From Archegozetes longisetosus (Eukaryota; Arthropoda; Arachnida; Sarcoptiformes; Trhypochthoniidae), in assembly GCA_018873245.2 (NCBI GenBank), contig JAEMBT020000008.1, forward strand, positions 8,152,238 through 8,216,237: 64,000 nt of DNA. The letters are read 5' to 3'. A program made the translations under genes and the position numbers. A model generated the notes under the pieces. That model searched no databases. It saw nothing but the letters and a program-made list of their open reading frames with translations, and was not told the DNA's origin. Shown here piece by piece: positions 35,458-51,200 of this stretch; position 1 is the stretch's first letter, and each line of letters opens with the position of its first letter.

Positions 35458-38400
35458 ACTCACTCTCTCCCCTGAGCCTCTTGTGTCTAACTCATAAATA
35501 GCCTCAAACGGCAGTGACTAATAAAAATTAATAACCATTTGCCTAGTATTGAGTTGAGAGCTATATTCTTGAGAACCTGAAGGAGAACTGAAGTCTGAAC
35601 CTAAATTTCAGATATACGCATCTTAATGAATGTTGATATAATAAAACTTTCAAAAATCATCTTTTAATTGATACTTGAATTTTAAAATAGATTCATTTGT
35701 TTTCATATCATGATAAGTAGTTTTTAGAGCTCGAGCTTTAAGAGGTTTCATTAAAAGATTGAGCTTCTGCTCATTGCTACAACCAGTTATTATGAGCAAA
35801 TCCCCGAAAAGTTTTCTAGCGTTAAAAGTTAATCGCAATAATACATTCTCTCCTCATTTGTTCATAAGAATAATGAAATTTAATTTGCAGATTTGGAGCC
35901 ATTTGCATATTATATTAAATAGAAAGTTGTATGTAATAATAAAAATAGAAAAATCTTTTTGATTCAATAACAATAACTTCAAAATTTGATTTATTAATTA
36001 AGTCCGAAAGCAATCAAAGTATCTTGTATTGAGCACATCAGCCTTGAATTGAAGGCTTGTTTTGTGTCACTTTCACGACGCAGATTGCGGTGAAGAGTTA
36101 GATTGCTAAAGGTTTGGCTGAACGCAAAAGCTTAAGCTATTATTTAGTTAGTTTAGCCCTAAACAAGGAGTAGTTTTACTAATCATTTCAATATTAATTT
36201 CATGTTGACATTCATGGCAGCGTAGCTCGCATTTGAGCAAAACCTGTGACAAAAATAGAAATATATTTGATTAGCTAAACATTGGATTTAGTCATAAATC
36301 TGGCAAATATCCATAAATTTGTTTCTCCCCTTCGTTTTTTGGACTAGCAGTTAATATCACAAAACGAAGAAAATAAGACTAAATCTTTGTTGCGCTCTTA
36401 ATAATATGGATAATAAGTGGCGTAACTATTGTTAAGCCATAAAAGTGTTTATGGCCCTATTCATAAAATCCCAGAATATTCTCTAACACCAGCATAAAAA
36501 GTGTTAAGTGCTAATCGAAATTAGATTAAATTTTTTACTAAAGTTTCTTGCATAAAGAACCAAATGACGAAATCTATTTTTCATAATTTGAAAGCGTTGA
36601 TAATAAACGTAATTCAAACTATAAAGGAATCGATAGTTGGTGTCCGCCACTATCAATCTAATCTCATAGAGGTTTTAGAGCCTTAAGCGAAGAATATATA
36701 AATCACGCACTCATGCATTTTTCGGTCTCATAATATCGACGACTTTTACCCAAATACAGAGAATATTTTGGCAGCTCTTTCGCCAAAACCATATTTCATT
36801 GTTTCTTATTTGATAGCATAAGAAAGTACTGGAAGAATAAAGAGCGTCTGAAGGAAAATAAGATCAATATTTTGGTTGAGCTTATGTTATAATTCCTGAG
36901 ACGATAGTTATTATGATTACGAGTTTGAATAAGAGTATAATTTATTTGACACTCAAGAGTCATTATTGCGATTGGCAAAAATTGCACAAATCCAACAATA
37001 TTATGTAGTTTCAGATAAATTCAGATTTAGTGCAAGGTTTAATTTCATATTCAAGATTTTCTTTTTAGATTCATTTAGATACTTATTAAGGAGTGTCACT
37101 TCTCATAAATCTATCATAAGATATTTCTAAAATTTGCCCGTAATAACTATTATTAGCTCTCACGTGTTAGAGATATTGAAGTTTTTCTGGAGGACAGAAA
37201 AGATATTGCCTATGATGAGTTGAATTTTCGTATTATGATTGTTGTGAAAGTCGTTGTCCTTCGGAGCTGCTAGGCAAAGTTTGATTCTAGACAACTTTCG
37301 GAAATAGAAAAAGTAAAGTAAAAGTATTATTGATTTGATAAGAAGAGAAAGAGCAAAAAACTGTCAAATAAGAAATCAAATTATAACTTATTCTTTTCAT
37401 CACTTGTTTATCCAAATATGACTTTTTCTGTTTAGTAAAGCAAATAATAAATCAGAAAAATTGCATTAATGTAGAGATAGAACAAAGTTTTCATTAATTT
37501 AAGTTTTGCTGATATGAGCGCTATTTCCAGATTACATATAAAGCCTTTTATTTTTTGTCTATACGCCTAACTTAACCAACAAAAGCGTTTGTATTTTTGT
37601 TATTGAAATCACGTAACACTCTCTGATGGCGATTGGCAGATATATAAGCATTGTGTTGTCTCTAGTGGTGTCACTTAATTGCATTGACGCACACTTTTCA
37701 TAACGCTATGTTTGACTTGAAATTTCTAATTAGTAATAAGAGCTCAGTGCAGTTTAGAAGAGAAACAAATTTAATTAAAACAATTTGGAAAGAAATTTTC
37801 ATTTTCTATGAAAAACATTTAAATATAGCGATAGAGAGAATATCCTATGGGAGGAGAGGAATATTATGTATGAAAATACAAATACTCTGTAAAAGTAGTA
37901 GAATATTATAGTATACAAAAATAGATACACGTCCTGAGTGAATCCAAAATATCTCCTAGAAGTAGAGAAACATTCTATTCAAATAGAGAATATTCTGGTA
38001 GTCTTACTTTCGATATAAAGAATATTCTGGTAGGCTTACTTTCAATATAAAGAATATTCTGGTAGTCTTACCATTTCGATATAACATTAGAAATATTAAT
38101 AGCTTTGAGCCATCAAAATTTCAATAGTTTTGGAGAAGCTTCTGAAAACTACACTAGAATAGACTTGTAATCGATAGCAATATATAGTGTTTAATGAATT
38201 ATAAAACAAGTATTGGATTTATATTTTATGAGTTCTTATTGATGTTATTGTTTGGTTCAGAAGTATATGTTTTTACATGTAATAATCGATAGTTCCATAC
38301 AATCGTTACTACAATAAGACTAATCTAATGCGGAAAACTTGTTATATAAGCGCATAGTTTAGTAATTTTAGGTCAAACACTGTTATAATATCCGCTTCTA

Positions 38401-39181
38401 TCGTATCAATCAATAAAATAGATTGACTTAATTCACAAAATGAGAGTTTCTGTGAATTAATATTAGGCCTATTGAGTGTCAGAGCCAGCATTTTCTCTCT
38501 ACGAGGACTGGCACACAAAACTTCTATTTTTTCAATAAAATAAGGAGTTCTTTGAATAAACATTTGCGAAAGCAGTATATAGGATATGATTAATGATCAC
38601 TGAGTTGACAGTTCGTTTGATATTAGATTTTTTTCTAAATTAAACTTTTGAGAAATAGGTTTAAGATTTCAATCGACACATGATTAAATGAGTAGATAAC
38701 CTATTTACAATTAATTTAAATATTTGAATGTTGTCTGAACTTTGAACTTTGATTCAGTAATAATTGATTGAATGAATTACATAGTAGTTTATGAGAGTTG
38801 TTTAATAATTGATTACATACTGTTATAGTTAACAATTTTTCTTTTGTTTGTCTTCTTCTCTTAAGTACCAACAAATAAATCATAAGTTTTATTATATATT
38901 TATTCGTTAAATGTTCGCACATAACAGAACAAAACTTGTGTTTGCAGTACTTTTAATTGAGTCTACTTTGGGTTCGTTTCATAGTAAATCCAATCATTAC
39001 TTTGAACGTTTTCAATTCAAGATTCGATGCTTGAGCATTACTTGTATGTTGTGTTGTAACCAATAGAGAAATTGTTTGATTTCTGGTCAGTAATCAATAT
39101 TTCATAGCATCTGTGAGGAATCGCAGATCGAATCACTTTTTCCCAACAAAACATTTTCACCACTTATGTAAGAGTTTAAGA

Positions 39182-39221
<40 letters not shown>

Positions 39222-42200
39222 GAAAAGTTTTCAGGGTTTTTTATTCTAAATACAGAGAATTTCTTTATATGTGAGAATCGGAATTTTGGTTATGAAAATT
39301 ACAAAATATGGTTATGGGAAAAATCAAGACTTAAGAATAAGTGAAAGAATGCTAGAAATAATAAGTTTCACTATTCTGTCATTACCAGAGAAAAGCATAC
39401 ATTTTTCTATAGTGTTTTCTTGATGATTGTCGACTTGATATAAAATGTGATGCCATACAGTACTAGATTTTAGCCAAAGAAGACAAAAAATACTGGCATG
39501 TTCTGTAAGAGATGGTATGATTGCGATTGAATGAACACATAGATTGAAGCCTAGCATCGTGTTTCTCATACTTTGCTTGAGAGATCGCATGCATTCGTTA
39601 TTTCATACAAATGTTTTTATTACACTATGGGCAAACAAATGCTTTTAGCTTCTTATTTGTTAGCCTTTCTTGTGCATAAAGTCACGAAATTCATATCAAA
39701 CCAATAATCACACGAAAATATTTCGAGTTGTTTGACAAAATTAGATAAAACCAACTTTTTCTATTAAAATAAATATCTAATAATTTTTTGAGAAAGAGTA
39801 CAAATTTCTTATAGATTTTTATTAGTGTCAATCAAAATCCTGATAATTTTGCTTCTCAACAAAATTCAATTTATTTGATTGAAACTAATTTTTAAGTTTG
39901 ATGATATAATGCATTTTATAATCAATCATAAAATGCATTTCAGGTTGTTTTACAGCAAATTTAAACAAAATTTATGGAAAAATTGTGAATTTTCTTACCA
40001 TTATTTGAATATGTTATAAAAAGAATTTATAAAATTTCATTCACCTTTCGTATTATTTCTTTTGCTCATTTATATACCAATTATTCATGCTTTTATTGAG
40101 AGAAAACAACTTTCATAAGTAATATAAGAAACAAATATTCAATAGCAATATAAAAGCTAATAATTTGATTAACGAACACAAGGAATGAAAATGAAATAAA
40201 ATAGGCTAAAAGTTTCCAGGTTTGAAATATTGAAGCAAAAAAAAGTTGCAACTTATTTACATTTGTTTTTGTTGAGTAAATAGGAGCACGCGTAATATGT
40301 TGTTGAAATTTTAATATAAGAAAATTGAGATTTTTTAGCTAGAATAACTTCAACTTTTTTCTATGCTTTTTGATAGAGAATAACGATTCGTTGATTTTTA
40401 ATATACATTCTAAGTAGGAATCACTTGAAATTATTAAAGCGAAATAACTTTTAAGAGTAAGGAATCGAGTATTGCATAAAAGGACTCGTTTTTATTAAAC
40501 TTTCAAATAAATTGAAGTTTTAGTTCTCAAGCTATCAGTTGCTTAATCAATGAAATAAAAGCGTCGATAAATTAAATTTTTGTTGAGAAAAATGACGAAC
40601 CTTTTTCTAAATTAAACTTAAATATAGATTTCTTACTTTCTGAAAATTACCTTTAGTTCTAATCTAATTTCAGAAATATGTAAGGTAAAAGATTTTCATT
40701 ATTATCATTTCTTATATCTTATAAAGAAAAGTAATAATAAACTGATCTTCTCGAAATATGATAGACTTTGCTGCACAATATTATCCATTAATAAACGTTG
40801 ATATATTACTTATACGCAGCTAATAGAAGCTTATTGATTGGTTGACTCCAACCAATTAAAATTACGTCAACTTGTATATGGATAGTAAAAGTTAATCAAA
40901 TCAATCACACGTGCAATCACCAAGTGAAATAATCTTTAAAATTGCAAAATCTATAAATATTGAATAATTTTCATGATTATGTGGTGATATTCTGTTGAAG
41001 TGAAAATTTTCGCTATTAATTTGCATAAAGCTAATAATGATTTGAAATGAAATCTACCATATGAAGTTTTGATTGTATTTTTGCATTTAGTAGTAAAAAC
41101 GTTAATAAAAGGCAGTACTGAGGCATCGAAATGTATTATAACAAAATTTGAGCCTGTTCTCTAAGCTAATTCATGACAACTAAACTTATAGATCATTGAA
41201 GCATAAAATAATCCCTAAATAGAAGAGATTCGTTGACTCAAAGCTAAAGGAATCCAATGCAAATCATTAAAACTTGAATCGCTCGAAGACATATCCAAAG
41301 AAATTCCAGATATAACCAGAATTTAGCAGTTATCCTTAAAGTAGAAGATATCAAAACTAATGACTAGTAAGGGCTCAGAGCTCTACAGATATTTTCATAA
41401 TAATATTTGCTACGCATAAAGATTTGCTTATCGTATTTAAGGACTTCTTCAAGCTATTCAGTGTATTTCTTTTCAGCTGAGGTGCTTTCTTTTTTAGTTC
41501 AATCTTATACAATATCCTAAAAAGAAAAATCTAAATCAAAATAATAGTATATTTAAAAAGAATTTATAGAAAAACACTTTATTGAAAATCTTCATTTAGT
41601 TGCTTATAACTAAACCTGTAAAAGTTTTATCAGATTTTATAATAGTTTGGGCAAAATTTTCTCATTCAACGACTTGATACTAATGAATACTTTTTGGTTC
41701 AGTACGTGTATGGAATTAATTGGGAAAAATATTCTGACCTATTTTCGGATCGGTTCTTAGAGTGAATATCAAATTAAGTGAAGATGTTCCTCAAGATAGG
41801 AAGCATAAGTTCTTTTGTATGCTTTTGTAAGAGTTTCTAGTTCAAAATTTTACTTCAAAAACAGTATAAGTGACAGCATTTATGGTATCTGCTCAGTCTG
41901 TTCTTGTAACAAACTACTCAGGTGCTTATTAAGCTGGTTTTGTTATATTTCAGATAACAATTCTTATAAGAAAAAAACATAGCTAGAATAAAATCAAATT
42001 TGTATAATATATGAATTTGTTTTTCACGAAAGAGTTATTAGTATAATTGAGATCTAGCTCTAGGAATAAAACATCTTTCAATTAAGGCTTCATTGCTCTG
42101 TGGATTTATCCTCGGACTAGAATTTGTAGCATACTTGAAGTTTAATAAATTTCAACCGCACATAAAGTTGTACTTCAAATCTTCATTATGTGATATCAAG

Positions 42201-45200
42201 TATTTATCAGAGACAGAATGTTCCATACGATGAAAAATTGTCATTAATTTAGGAAATCTATCTTCAAACAACTTAATCCAAAGATAAATGAACAGTTAGA
42301 GTGAGATAAATGATGAAAAACTTGATGACAAGATAGTAATGAGAAAAAATTAACCTAAAAATTACTGATCAAACGTTTTGATAAGTTTTACAATTAACTT
42401 AAATACAAAATTATTTCTTCTAAAGCTTTTTAGCGCAAAATTTCAAAACATGTTATAGAATTTGAAGTAAATTTGTTTTTAAGGTCGATAATTTTCTTGG
42501 GAGTTGTAAGCTAGTTCATGTTTGCCATTAGTAATGGCGAATTCTCTAATTCTTTAACCTTGTAAATCGTTTTTATTGTGCAAAATAGAATAATTTATCT
42601 TAAAAGAAAACGTTTTATCCATTTCCTAAATTGACTGGAACTCAACTAAAGACTGAATTTTTCATATAAAATAGAAGGAAGTTCTACTAAACGCAAGGAG
42701 TAGTGGACTGAATGTTAAACCATTGAGACTTGATCATTCAGATTAATAACTATTAAGTATCAGAAGTTTACTTTAGAAATTTGTTTTCTTATTTAGTCTT
42801 GAATTTATTCAATTTGAAATAAAACTAAGAAAATTTATCATAACTTGGAGTTCATTAAAATGACTGATTATATGCTCGTTTTAGTCATCAATCTATCAAT
42901 TCATTAGGAAACTATAATCAATGATAAATTATCCAATTTTCCAACGCATTAATTATATATATATAAGTCTTATATTTTTGTTACCCTAATTTTTCACTCG
43001 ATGATCATATTAATTTTTCTATTATGACTATTTATTGCTAACTTATCCAGCGCAACAAATGTTGAGGTCTGGGGAGTGGTTCGTATAGTAATTGTATGAT
43101 TTCTCAAAAAATGGCATTTGGAAAAGGATTATTCTAATACTAAACTTAATATAGTCTATAAAAGCAATAAATAATACGCGACCCAATACTCAATGATAAC
43201 GAATTTTCTCATTCCTAGTTATTTATGAGTTCTATGCCTAATATAATGACCTGATTAAAGAGAGAATTCAGAAACAGAATGCTCAGGATATTACGAAACT
43301 TCATAGGAGAGACGGAATATTAAATTGCTTTATCGTCAATCAACTTAGCCTTTCAGTGTATGCTAAACGTGTGATTTATAAGCAAAAATTTACTTTTCAT
43401 AACAAAATCTGTTCTAATTTTTCTCGTGAGACATGAGTTTACTTTTACTTTGAAATAAAATCCTAATAAAATATAAAGCAATACTTATCTTAATAGACAT
43501 TCACCATGATAAGGATAAACTTTAGGAGTGATATATTAAAATAAATAATACAATAGTAATAAATTAGTAGTTATATCAGATATGAGTCTATCTTGAATAA
43601 AGCATAAATTAAATTAATTCATAAGCAGAAATGGCATTTTCCAGTGATCACCGAAAATCAGAAATCTTGAGAAAATCGTTACGTTTTTGTATATAAAAAT
43701 TGATAAACCAACTAATGTGGACATAATTTTAGGATTCCCATTTATGGAACAAAGTTTGTATTCCAAAAAACCTGTACTACTTAAATGTTAACCAGTTTAT
43801 TAAAAATCAGAGAATAGTTCTTCAGACAACTTGTCTTTCTCCATTCTACTTGAATTTTTAAATTTTTTCAGAAAGATTTGTGAGCAAAATTCAATTTCAG
43901 ATTTTACAATAGAATTTAGTGCATTTTGGAAACCAATTATCATTAGCACTGATTTCAGAGATTTCTTAGTAGCGATCACCAATAAGTTTTGATACTCTAT
44001 AGTACCGAAAATGCCATCTCTGTTCATAGGCAATTGACTGTGTAAAGAAATAATTGAGATATTTTTCATAATCAAAAAGACATAACTTATTCAATAGATA
44101 AATATCATGAGAATATATACAAATCACAGAAACCTTGACGAAGGAAATGAGAATAATATATAACTAACTTAGGACAAACTTTCAGCTTATTCTACTGTAC
44201 GTTCCTCTGCCATAAGCTTTCAGTTTCTGTCTACTATGTAATCAATTTTGTCCATTAAAGTCAGCAAATGACCAAAGACCCATGCTGTTAGACACGGTCA
44301 ACATCATGGACATTATTTTTTCGCAAATCAAAAAGTAGTTCTCATATAAAAAATGTGTATCGATTGTTCACTTGGTCACTGAATCAGGCCTTTGTGACAA
44401 CAGCCAGAAATCTCTCTAAGGCCAGAATTGAGAGTCGAAACAATGAGTCGATTTAACAAATACTTAGTCTTAATATATCTTCGATGTGTGGCTCCCATTA
44501 GTTCTGTAGTATATAAAAAAAGTCATGCAGATTAATACCATTTAAGTTTAGATTGACGCTTATTCTAGCTATTATTTGTAATACTACTGAAGAAAGTTTT
44601 GTAATTGTAGTAGAAGTTTCTAATTTTGGATCAGATGCTTTCGTTCTGATTTTATTGATTAAATACTTGCCCGATTGGGTTCATTGACTGAACCATCAAT
44701 TTTATCGACCATTGCTATACTGGTAATCAATAAAAGAACTTATTTTAGTGTATGTCAAAGTTTTATACTTAAACGTCTGAAACTTCAATATGAATTCATG
44801 AATTTAGGGAACGATTAGTTATTTATTTAATAAATATTGAAACGAAACAAAGTTATAAAAAGTTCATTTTTTCATGAAAGATATATCAAGAAATTTCGTT
44901 CAATTTTCTGTTATATCAAATATTTCCTAAGTCTGTGAGACTTTGTATGAGATTACCCAAAGATTCATTAATAGAATATTTTATTGGCATTTAGTGAAAG
45001 GAAAAACCCTTATTTCTCTGAGGTAAAAACATGAATTTGTGGGAATTTTAACATATGTACAACAACAAGGAAATATTCACTATATTTAAGAACTAAATGG
45101 CAGTTCATTATAGTCCACACTCAGCTGAGGACAATGTAAAGCTTAAAAATTAATGAAAACTTTTAATGTTAGTGAAATTTCAGTAACTTTTATTCAATTC

Positions 45201-48200
45201 TATACTTTAATTAACTAAACAAATCATATTTTGTTCAAATATATTGCAACGAAAAAATCAATAAATTACATATCGAAGAATTGAGAGAAGGATAAAAATC
45301 TATCGTTGTTATAGTAAACATTGATTTTTCACAAGTTTTAATCTGAGTTGTTTAGAAAAGTTGCGAAAATTTTATTAGGCCTTAAAATTTGTTGACTACA
45401 TGAATATTTGATAAGACGAAGTCAATTTAAATTTTCACTGCATACCATTAAAAAATGCCATTATTTTTGGTTCTCATCTCATTCATTTAACTTTATCTTG
45501 AAGAGTCTGAGGAATTGCTAAAATAATTGGATCTCTTTCCAATATCTGACAATTTCTCAAAGCTTGACATTAATTGATGTAATAACTTTGTAGTAGAAAA
45601 CAAAACAAATTGGCGCAACACAAATACAGTTGCGATAATTAGTGAAATAGCAATTGATTTTTATGCAAGAATTTGTAATCTGGAGTAAAACTAGCATGAA
45701 TAGAACGCCACAAGTTTTACGATCATCTCTTTATCCAAAAGCTATAAAAGGGTAGAGAAAATTGCGCGCATAACTTTAAATATGTTTGTTTAGGGTTATA
45801 AAGCAATTTAGCTTTTATTCAGGACTAGTGCTCCCTATATTTTTTCTGGAGCCTAACTTTGTTATTCAAACCATTCAGAATGAAAGCGACAGAATTTTCA
45901 TATAGTTTTTAGAGAAAGTGTTATTTTAGATAATTAGAATTTATTTTTAGACTAGGTGTTTGTTGACATAATAAACAGAGCCTATTATAGTGCCTCAAAT
46001 ACTATTATTCAAATTGATTCTGTCTGTGAATTGTTTTTGCTTTAAATTAATTGCTGTTACCATAGATTCCGAAATGATGCAGTGAGCATTTTTGTCTAAT
46101 ATTTAACGAAAATCTTTATTTGCATTAACTTTTTTAGCAGCATCAAGAGTCTGCTTTAGGTCAAATCGATTTTAATTTCACTTAATTGAGTCAGAATTAC
46201 AATTAATTGATATCGATGGCATTTTATCGTGCTCTCGATTGAGTGTAAAATTCATAATTTAAGCAGTTAATGAGTAAAGCATCTTCTAAGATCCTTAGGT
46301 TTTTATTTGACAACTAAATTACATCTATTGATCAAGGCAAGTCCAAGTGATGCCTTTGATAGTGTCTCAAAGCTCAACTTCTATAATTGAAACTTTAAGC
46401 ATGAGCTCACATTTCTTGAGTCATAGCTTGTTTAGAAGTTGAGGCAATAGAGAATGCACGCAAATCTAGATCTGAATGAAAATCATTTGTCCTTTCATTC
46501 AAATTTTAATTATATTTTTCTCTTTCAAAAGTGATTCAAATTTGAAAGATAAGAGAAAACTTGCAATTAACCGTTAATTACTTAGTTGAATGTATAGATT
46601 AATTTGTTTAAACCTCAATGGCAAAGTTTTATATTTAGATATCATACAGACTTTTAAAGAATTTTATGGAAAATATTGATTTTTAAAGAAAATATTTCTC
46701 TCATTCTAAAAGTTTTATGTTAAATGAAATTTTTCGCGAGGCTCAACTGGATTTTCTACCTGCTCTATAACTGAATTTCGAGTTTCTATCACTATAGGCC
46801 ATTCAAACTCTGAGAAACTTTGAAATTTTTTTATTCCAAATTCAATTTGAACAAATAATTCGATTTTTTGGCTCATTTTATCGAATTTTGTTCCAGATTC
46901 AGATCTCATACTCTATAAATTGGTCTCTGACTGACTGTCATTTACTGTCAATTCTAGTTTCGAATTGTTCGATCAAATTATCAGATTTATAGAAGAGAGT
47001 TTTCGTTCAAATTTGTTTGATCTTCTACCTTAGAAGTCAATTAATATGTTTAAAAATTAATTACATTGAAGATTACACGTTTACAAATAATCAATTATTT
47101 AGAGCTTAGGAATTAGTTTTAGATTAAATCTGAGCTCATTTTCTCTATTATAAGAGTTAAGATGACATTAAAGCAACGAAATTGTTTGTTTTTCAGCTTG
47201 AATCTTTTTCAGCTTGAATCTTTTTCAGCTTGAATCTTTTTCAGCTTGAATCTAGTTATTAAAAACCAACTATAGTTATTGATTTAAGAGTCAAGCTTGT
47301 ACCTACTCTTTAATATTTAATGCTTAAGATATTGAGAGTAAATATAACTCCAGGACTTAAACCATTGTCTTCATGAGAATTTTTTCTCAATGAGAACCCA
47401 TTTTTCAACTTTCAGTTCCATTAAACATAGTTTTTCCTCAAAATTTCACTTATAGTACGTTCGTTTCTAAGCTTCCATACACTCAATTACCACAATTGAT
47501 AGACTGCTAGTTCTATTGAATATTTCTCATAGATATCGGACAATAAAAAACTTTTTTGCTCAATGCAATTTCGAATGACATGAGAGACATCATTAGATGA
47601 CAAAATTTATTTAATGATGTTCTCATATCCTCTAGTGAAAAGAGTTTGGAATATTTTTCTTGCTTTGTTTGGTATTATTTTATATGAAAACCAATATCGA
47701 ACATATCTCATAGAGTTTGTTAAATGGGCTATAAACTTCATAATTTGTCCAATGGTAGTTATTTTAATATTAATACTTTCAGCTTTTATCCGTGTTTTGG
47801 ATCTTAAAACTTAACTGACTCAAATATAGTTTCAAATTCGATAATACCTTTACACAGTTTCTATCGATTGCTAAAAGCTTGAAATATTTGGCTTCACTTT
47901 GAAATGCAATATTTTATGCTGTATCTTAAATTTTGCGCCAATATGATTGACTCAAACGAAGATTGTTTAACAGAAAAGTTTAGCTTCCCGTACTTTAATG
48001 AATACGTGATCGCATTTTGACCTAAATTTTTGAATATATTGACCTAAATCCTTGAATTCCGGTATATCCATGGGTCCAATCAATATTTACTTCGTGTCGT
48101 ATTTTTTATTCATTCAACTGATATTCAGTGCGTATAACTCTTACTCACTGTGTATTTATTCATCTTTTATGTTTGTTAGAGGAGTAGGAAAAGTCGAGTC

Positions 48201-51200
48201 TTACATATGGTAAATATCACTTTATATTGAAAGTCTTGTTATCTAAACAAAATGTTCCATTGTAAGCAGATTAATACCAAGCCTAATGATTGAACATGAT
48301 TTGAAGTGTAGGAGTTTATTAGTATTCTGAATATTTTTCAAGCTTTAGGTTTCGATTTCTTTCCTATGATGCTATTTTTATTCCCAGCCAGTAAATTTTG
48401 AATTACCGTTCAATAATTAACTTCAAGTCATTTTCAGAGTTAATGAATTTGTTTTTGTAATTTTCCGCAAAGTTACTGTCGATGCGTTCACTTTGACATA
48501 ATAGCACTTGAAGTCATTAAAGAATCGACATTAATTTATAGTATTTATATAAAAAACAACCAATTATGGAAATATTGTGCGCTATTATATATTCTATGAA
48601 TAGACTATTGAAGTGGGAAAAACAATATCACAACTATAACAAATGATAGCAATATTTGAGTATTATAGCTTAGTAAAATTTGACTAAAAGGTAGTCATCC
48701 AATGATACTGAGAGCAATTAAAGTTGCATTTCGTATTCAAGTCTTAATGAAGTCAATACTGAACGTGTAAATTAGTCATAATTTTCTGGGGTCTAAGTCA
48801 AACTAATTAATTAAATGACATTTTATTGGATTTTTTGCATGAGAAAAAGTCGATTAAACCATCTCTATATTCATAGCATATTTAATGATCATTTTTAGTC
48901 TATTACTGAAATAGGTTTTTTCCACGTGAATCAAGAACATTCGAATGCTAGATAACGAAAATATTTGTGAGATTAAAATAAAACCTTTATGAAATTTATA
49001 GACTTTCTATTTTAGAGTGCTTGGCTTCTTGACCATTAATTAATATTATAAGTAAGTTATATTGAACTCAAGGAATATTCTATTGAATATCAAATGAACA
49101 TGACTTTACTCAAGCACACATGCAATCAAATGAATACATTATTGATAACACATGCAATTAGCTCATCATAAGATCAATATTCTTCTCTTTCAATAATAAG
49201 GAAACATAGGAAACTATTAGACAGAGAAATTGTTTCTCATTATTTTGGGTAAAAAAGTTACTCAATTAAAAGATAGAGGAAGATTTGGATATCTTGGCCT
49301 AAAAATAATCGAGTCTTCAATTATGCATGAATTTTGCTCTCGTTGACTATCAGTTGAAATAAGATTACGACCCAAGTATATGATTCCCAAAAGTATTCTA
49401 AAAATTACATACTCTTATATATCAAGCCTAACATATGCTCGTCATTTAGTTCAAGTTCTGCTAATTTATATCAACCTAACTTTATTTATAGCTATGATAG
49501 TAACTAAAATTCTGCTTCTCTCCTTTACTAAAATATGATTACAATAATTTCTCTTCTCTTTATCACCCTTTAGGCCAAATACTTCAAGTGCCCCAACAAT
49601 TGGTTATCCAGAGCAGAGGCGAATGCAAATGCCTTCCAGAGAGATTTGTCCGCTTTGCAGGCAAGAGATATCGGATACTAATCTTGGACCAAAATGTCTT
49701 GACTGTTCTAGACTTGTTTGTCTTAAGTGTGGTCATCATCTGCCTGCTGGACCTGATGGAAAAGTATGTCATTCAATTTTATGCATTTTTCAAAATGTAA
49801 TTCTAACACTATCCGCAAATTTCGGGCCTATTTTTAACTTAACATTTGGCAAATGAGCTGAAAATGTGCATATATTTTGCAATATTTGATAAATTTATCT
49901 AAAATTTATCGTTGAGTAGTCTGAATATTTATTGTGTTTTTGGGTTTTCAGTACTTTTTATGAGTCTATCTTTTATGATGCTTCTTTAGAAACCTATAGA
50001 TGTTTGAAAAGATATTGAACCAATGGTTAGGATTTGTTTTATGATCCAAAATAAAAGAAACGGTTTTTTGTATTTGGAATAACAAAATGTCGTTTCACAT
50101 AAACTTCAAGCTCTAGTAATTTGATAGAACGATATTCTACTACTAGATCACTGAGTAGGAGTTATTTGAATATCAAAGAGAATACTCCCTTTTATGGAAA
50201 GTTCACACGAAATAATTATCGATCAGTTTCACTAACATTTCATTTGACTTCAAAAATATAGCAATTGTAGAAAAGTTTGCATAAATGCTAAGTTAAATAG
50301 TTTGAGAAAAAAAAGTACATATCATACGAGTTTTATGTGTTATGAGACTTATCCTTCGTTTCCTTCAAGTTTGTTTGAAAAGAAAATCAATGGTGAGAGT
50401 TGGAGAAAAAGCTATGGCTTTTGCAGAGCATTACTGTTGCGGTCGATAATGATGTCTGAGGAAATGGTTCTTAAGACTCTTGTGTTGTTGAAGAATAAAT
50501 TTCTCGATTTCTTGAAATGTTTTATAGATTTAACTATTGTTTCGTATTTTGTGAGTCAGAAATCCTGAATCTTAATGATTAGATAGGATGTTTAACTGAT
50601 TTATTGCTTAACATTAAGCTTGATCTTTGACTCTGGCTCAATTCTCTGTTCAATCAATTAAAACGTGTTCAATAGAAAGTATCGCTCGCTTTTATGCTTT
50701 TATTGACTCAAATCTTCTTTATTTTTACTGTTTTTGTATTTATAGACACAGTTTGAAGAATAATAATAAAACTTTTCACAGTAATACCTCGATATAATGA
50801 ATGCATTGGTTCGATCACGACAATTTCAATTGGACTAATGTTGACTTCTCAACAGTGAAACCTCGTTATAGTGAATGTGAATCACCGGTCCCTAGTGGTT
50901 TGCTCTATCGAACTATTACTGTATTACTCTTTATTTGAATGAATCAAAAATATTTAGAATCCCTTGAGATAATTGCACTGAACATACAGATCGAGCTACA
51001 ATTGATGCTTGAATACAAGTTTCTATTAACGATATGACTCAACTGAATATTTGTTTCAATATTGTTCAATCATGTTTGAGATGATTTTATCTTTGAAGTA
51101 AACCTCTTCTTTGATTTGTATGACTCGAAGGTAGACAACATTGACAATTCCATAAGATTAGCATTAAGTGAAACCTTTCGCTCAAATCCTCAGCTTCGAT

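Larger units (their letters stand above)
29713..49573 (+). other. First intron of the Fife-like gene (19.9 kb)
   Basis: The interval runs from the donor AA|GTAAGT at 29713 to the acceptor ctttag at 49573, with phase conserved. It is uniformly AT-rich, and no internal exon with recognisable protein sequence was found on either strand. It contains (CT)n and (GA)n microsatellites, three short tandem arrays and an inverted-repeat element, listed separately. A lone hAT-like end (gtgcacacctctag, about 32637-32650) is present without a partner. Confidence 0.7.

Noticed and set aside
35319-35501. Open frame of alternating Ser and Leu
   Set aside because: Produced entirely by the CT microsatellite in an intron.
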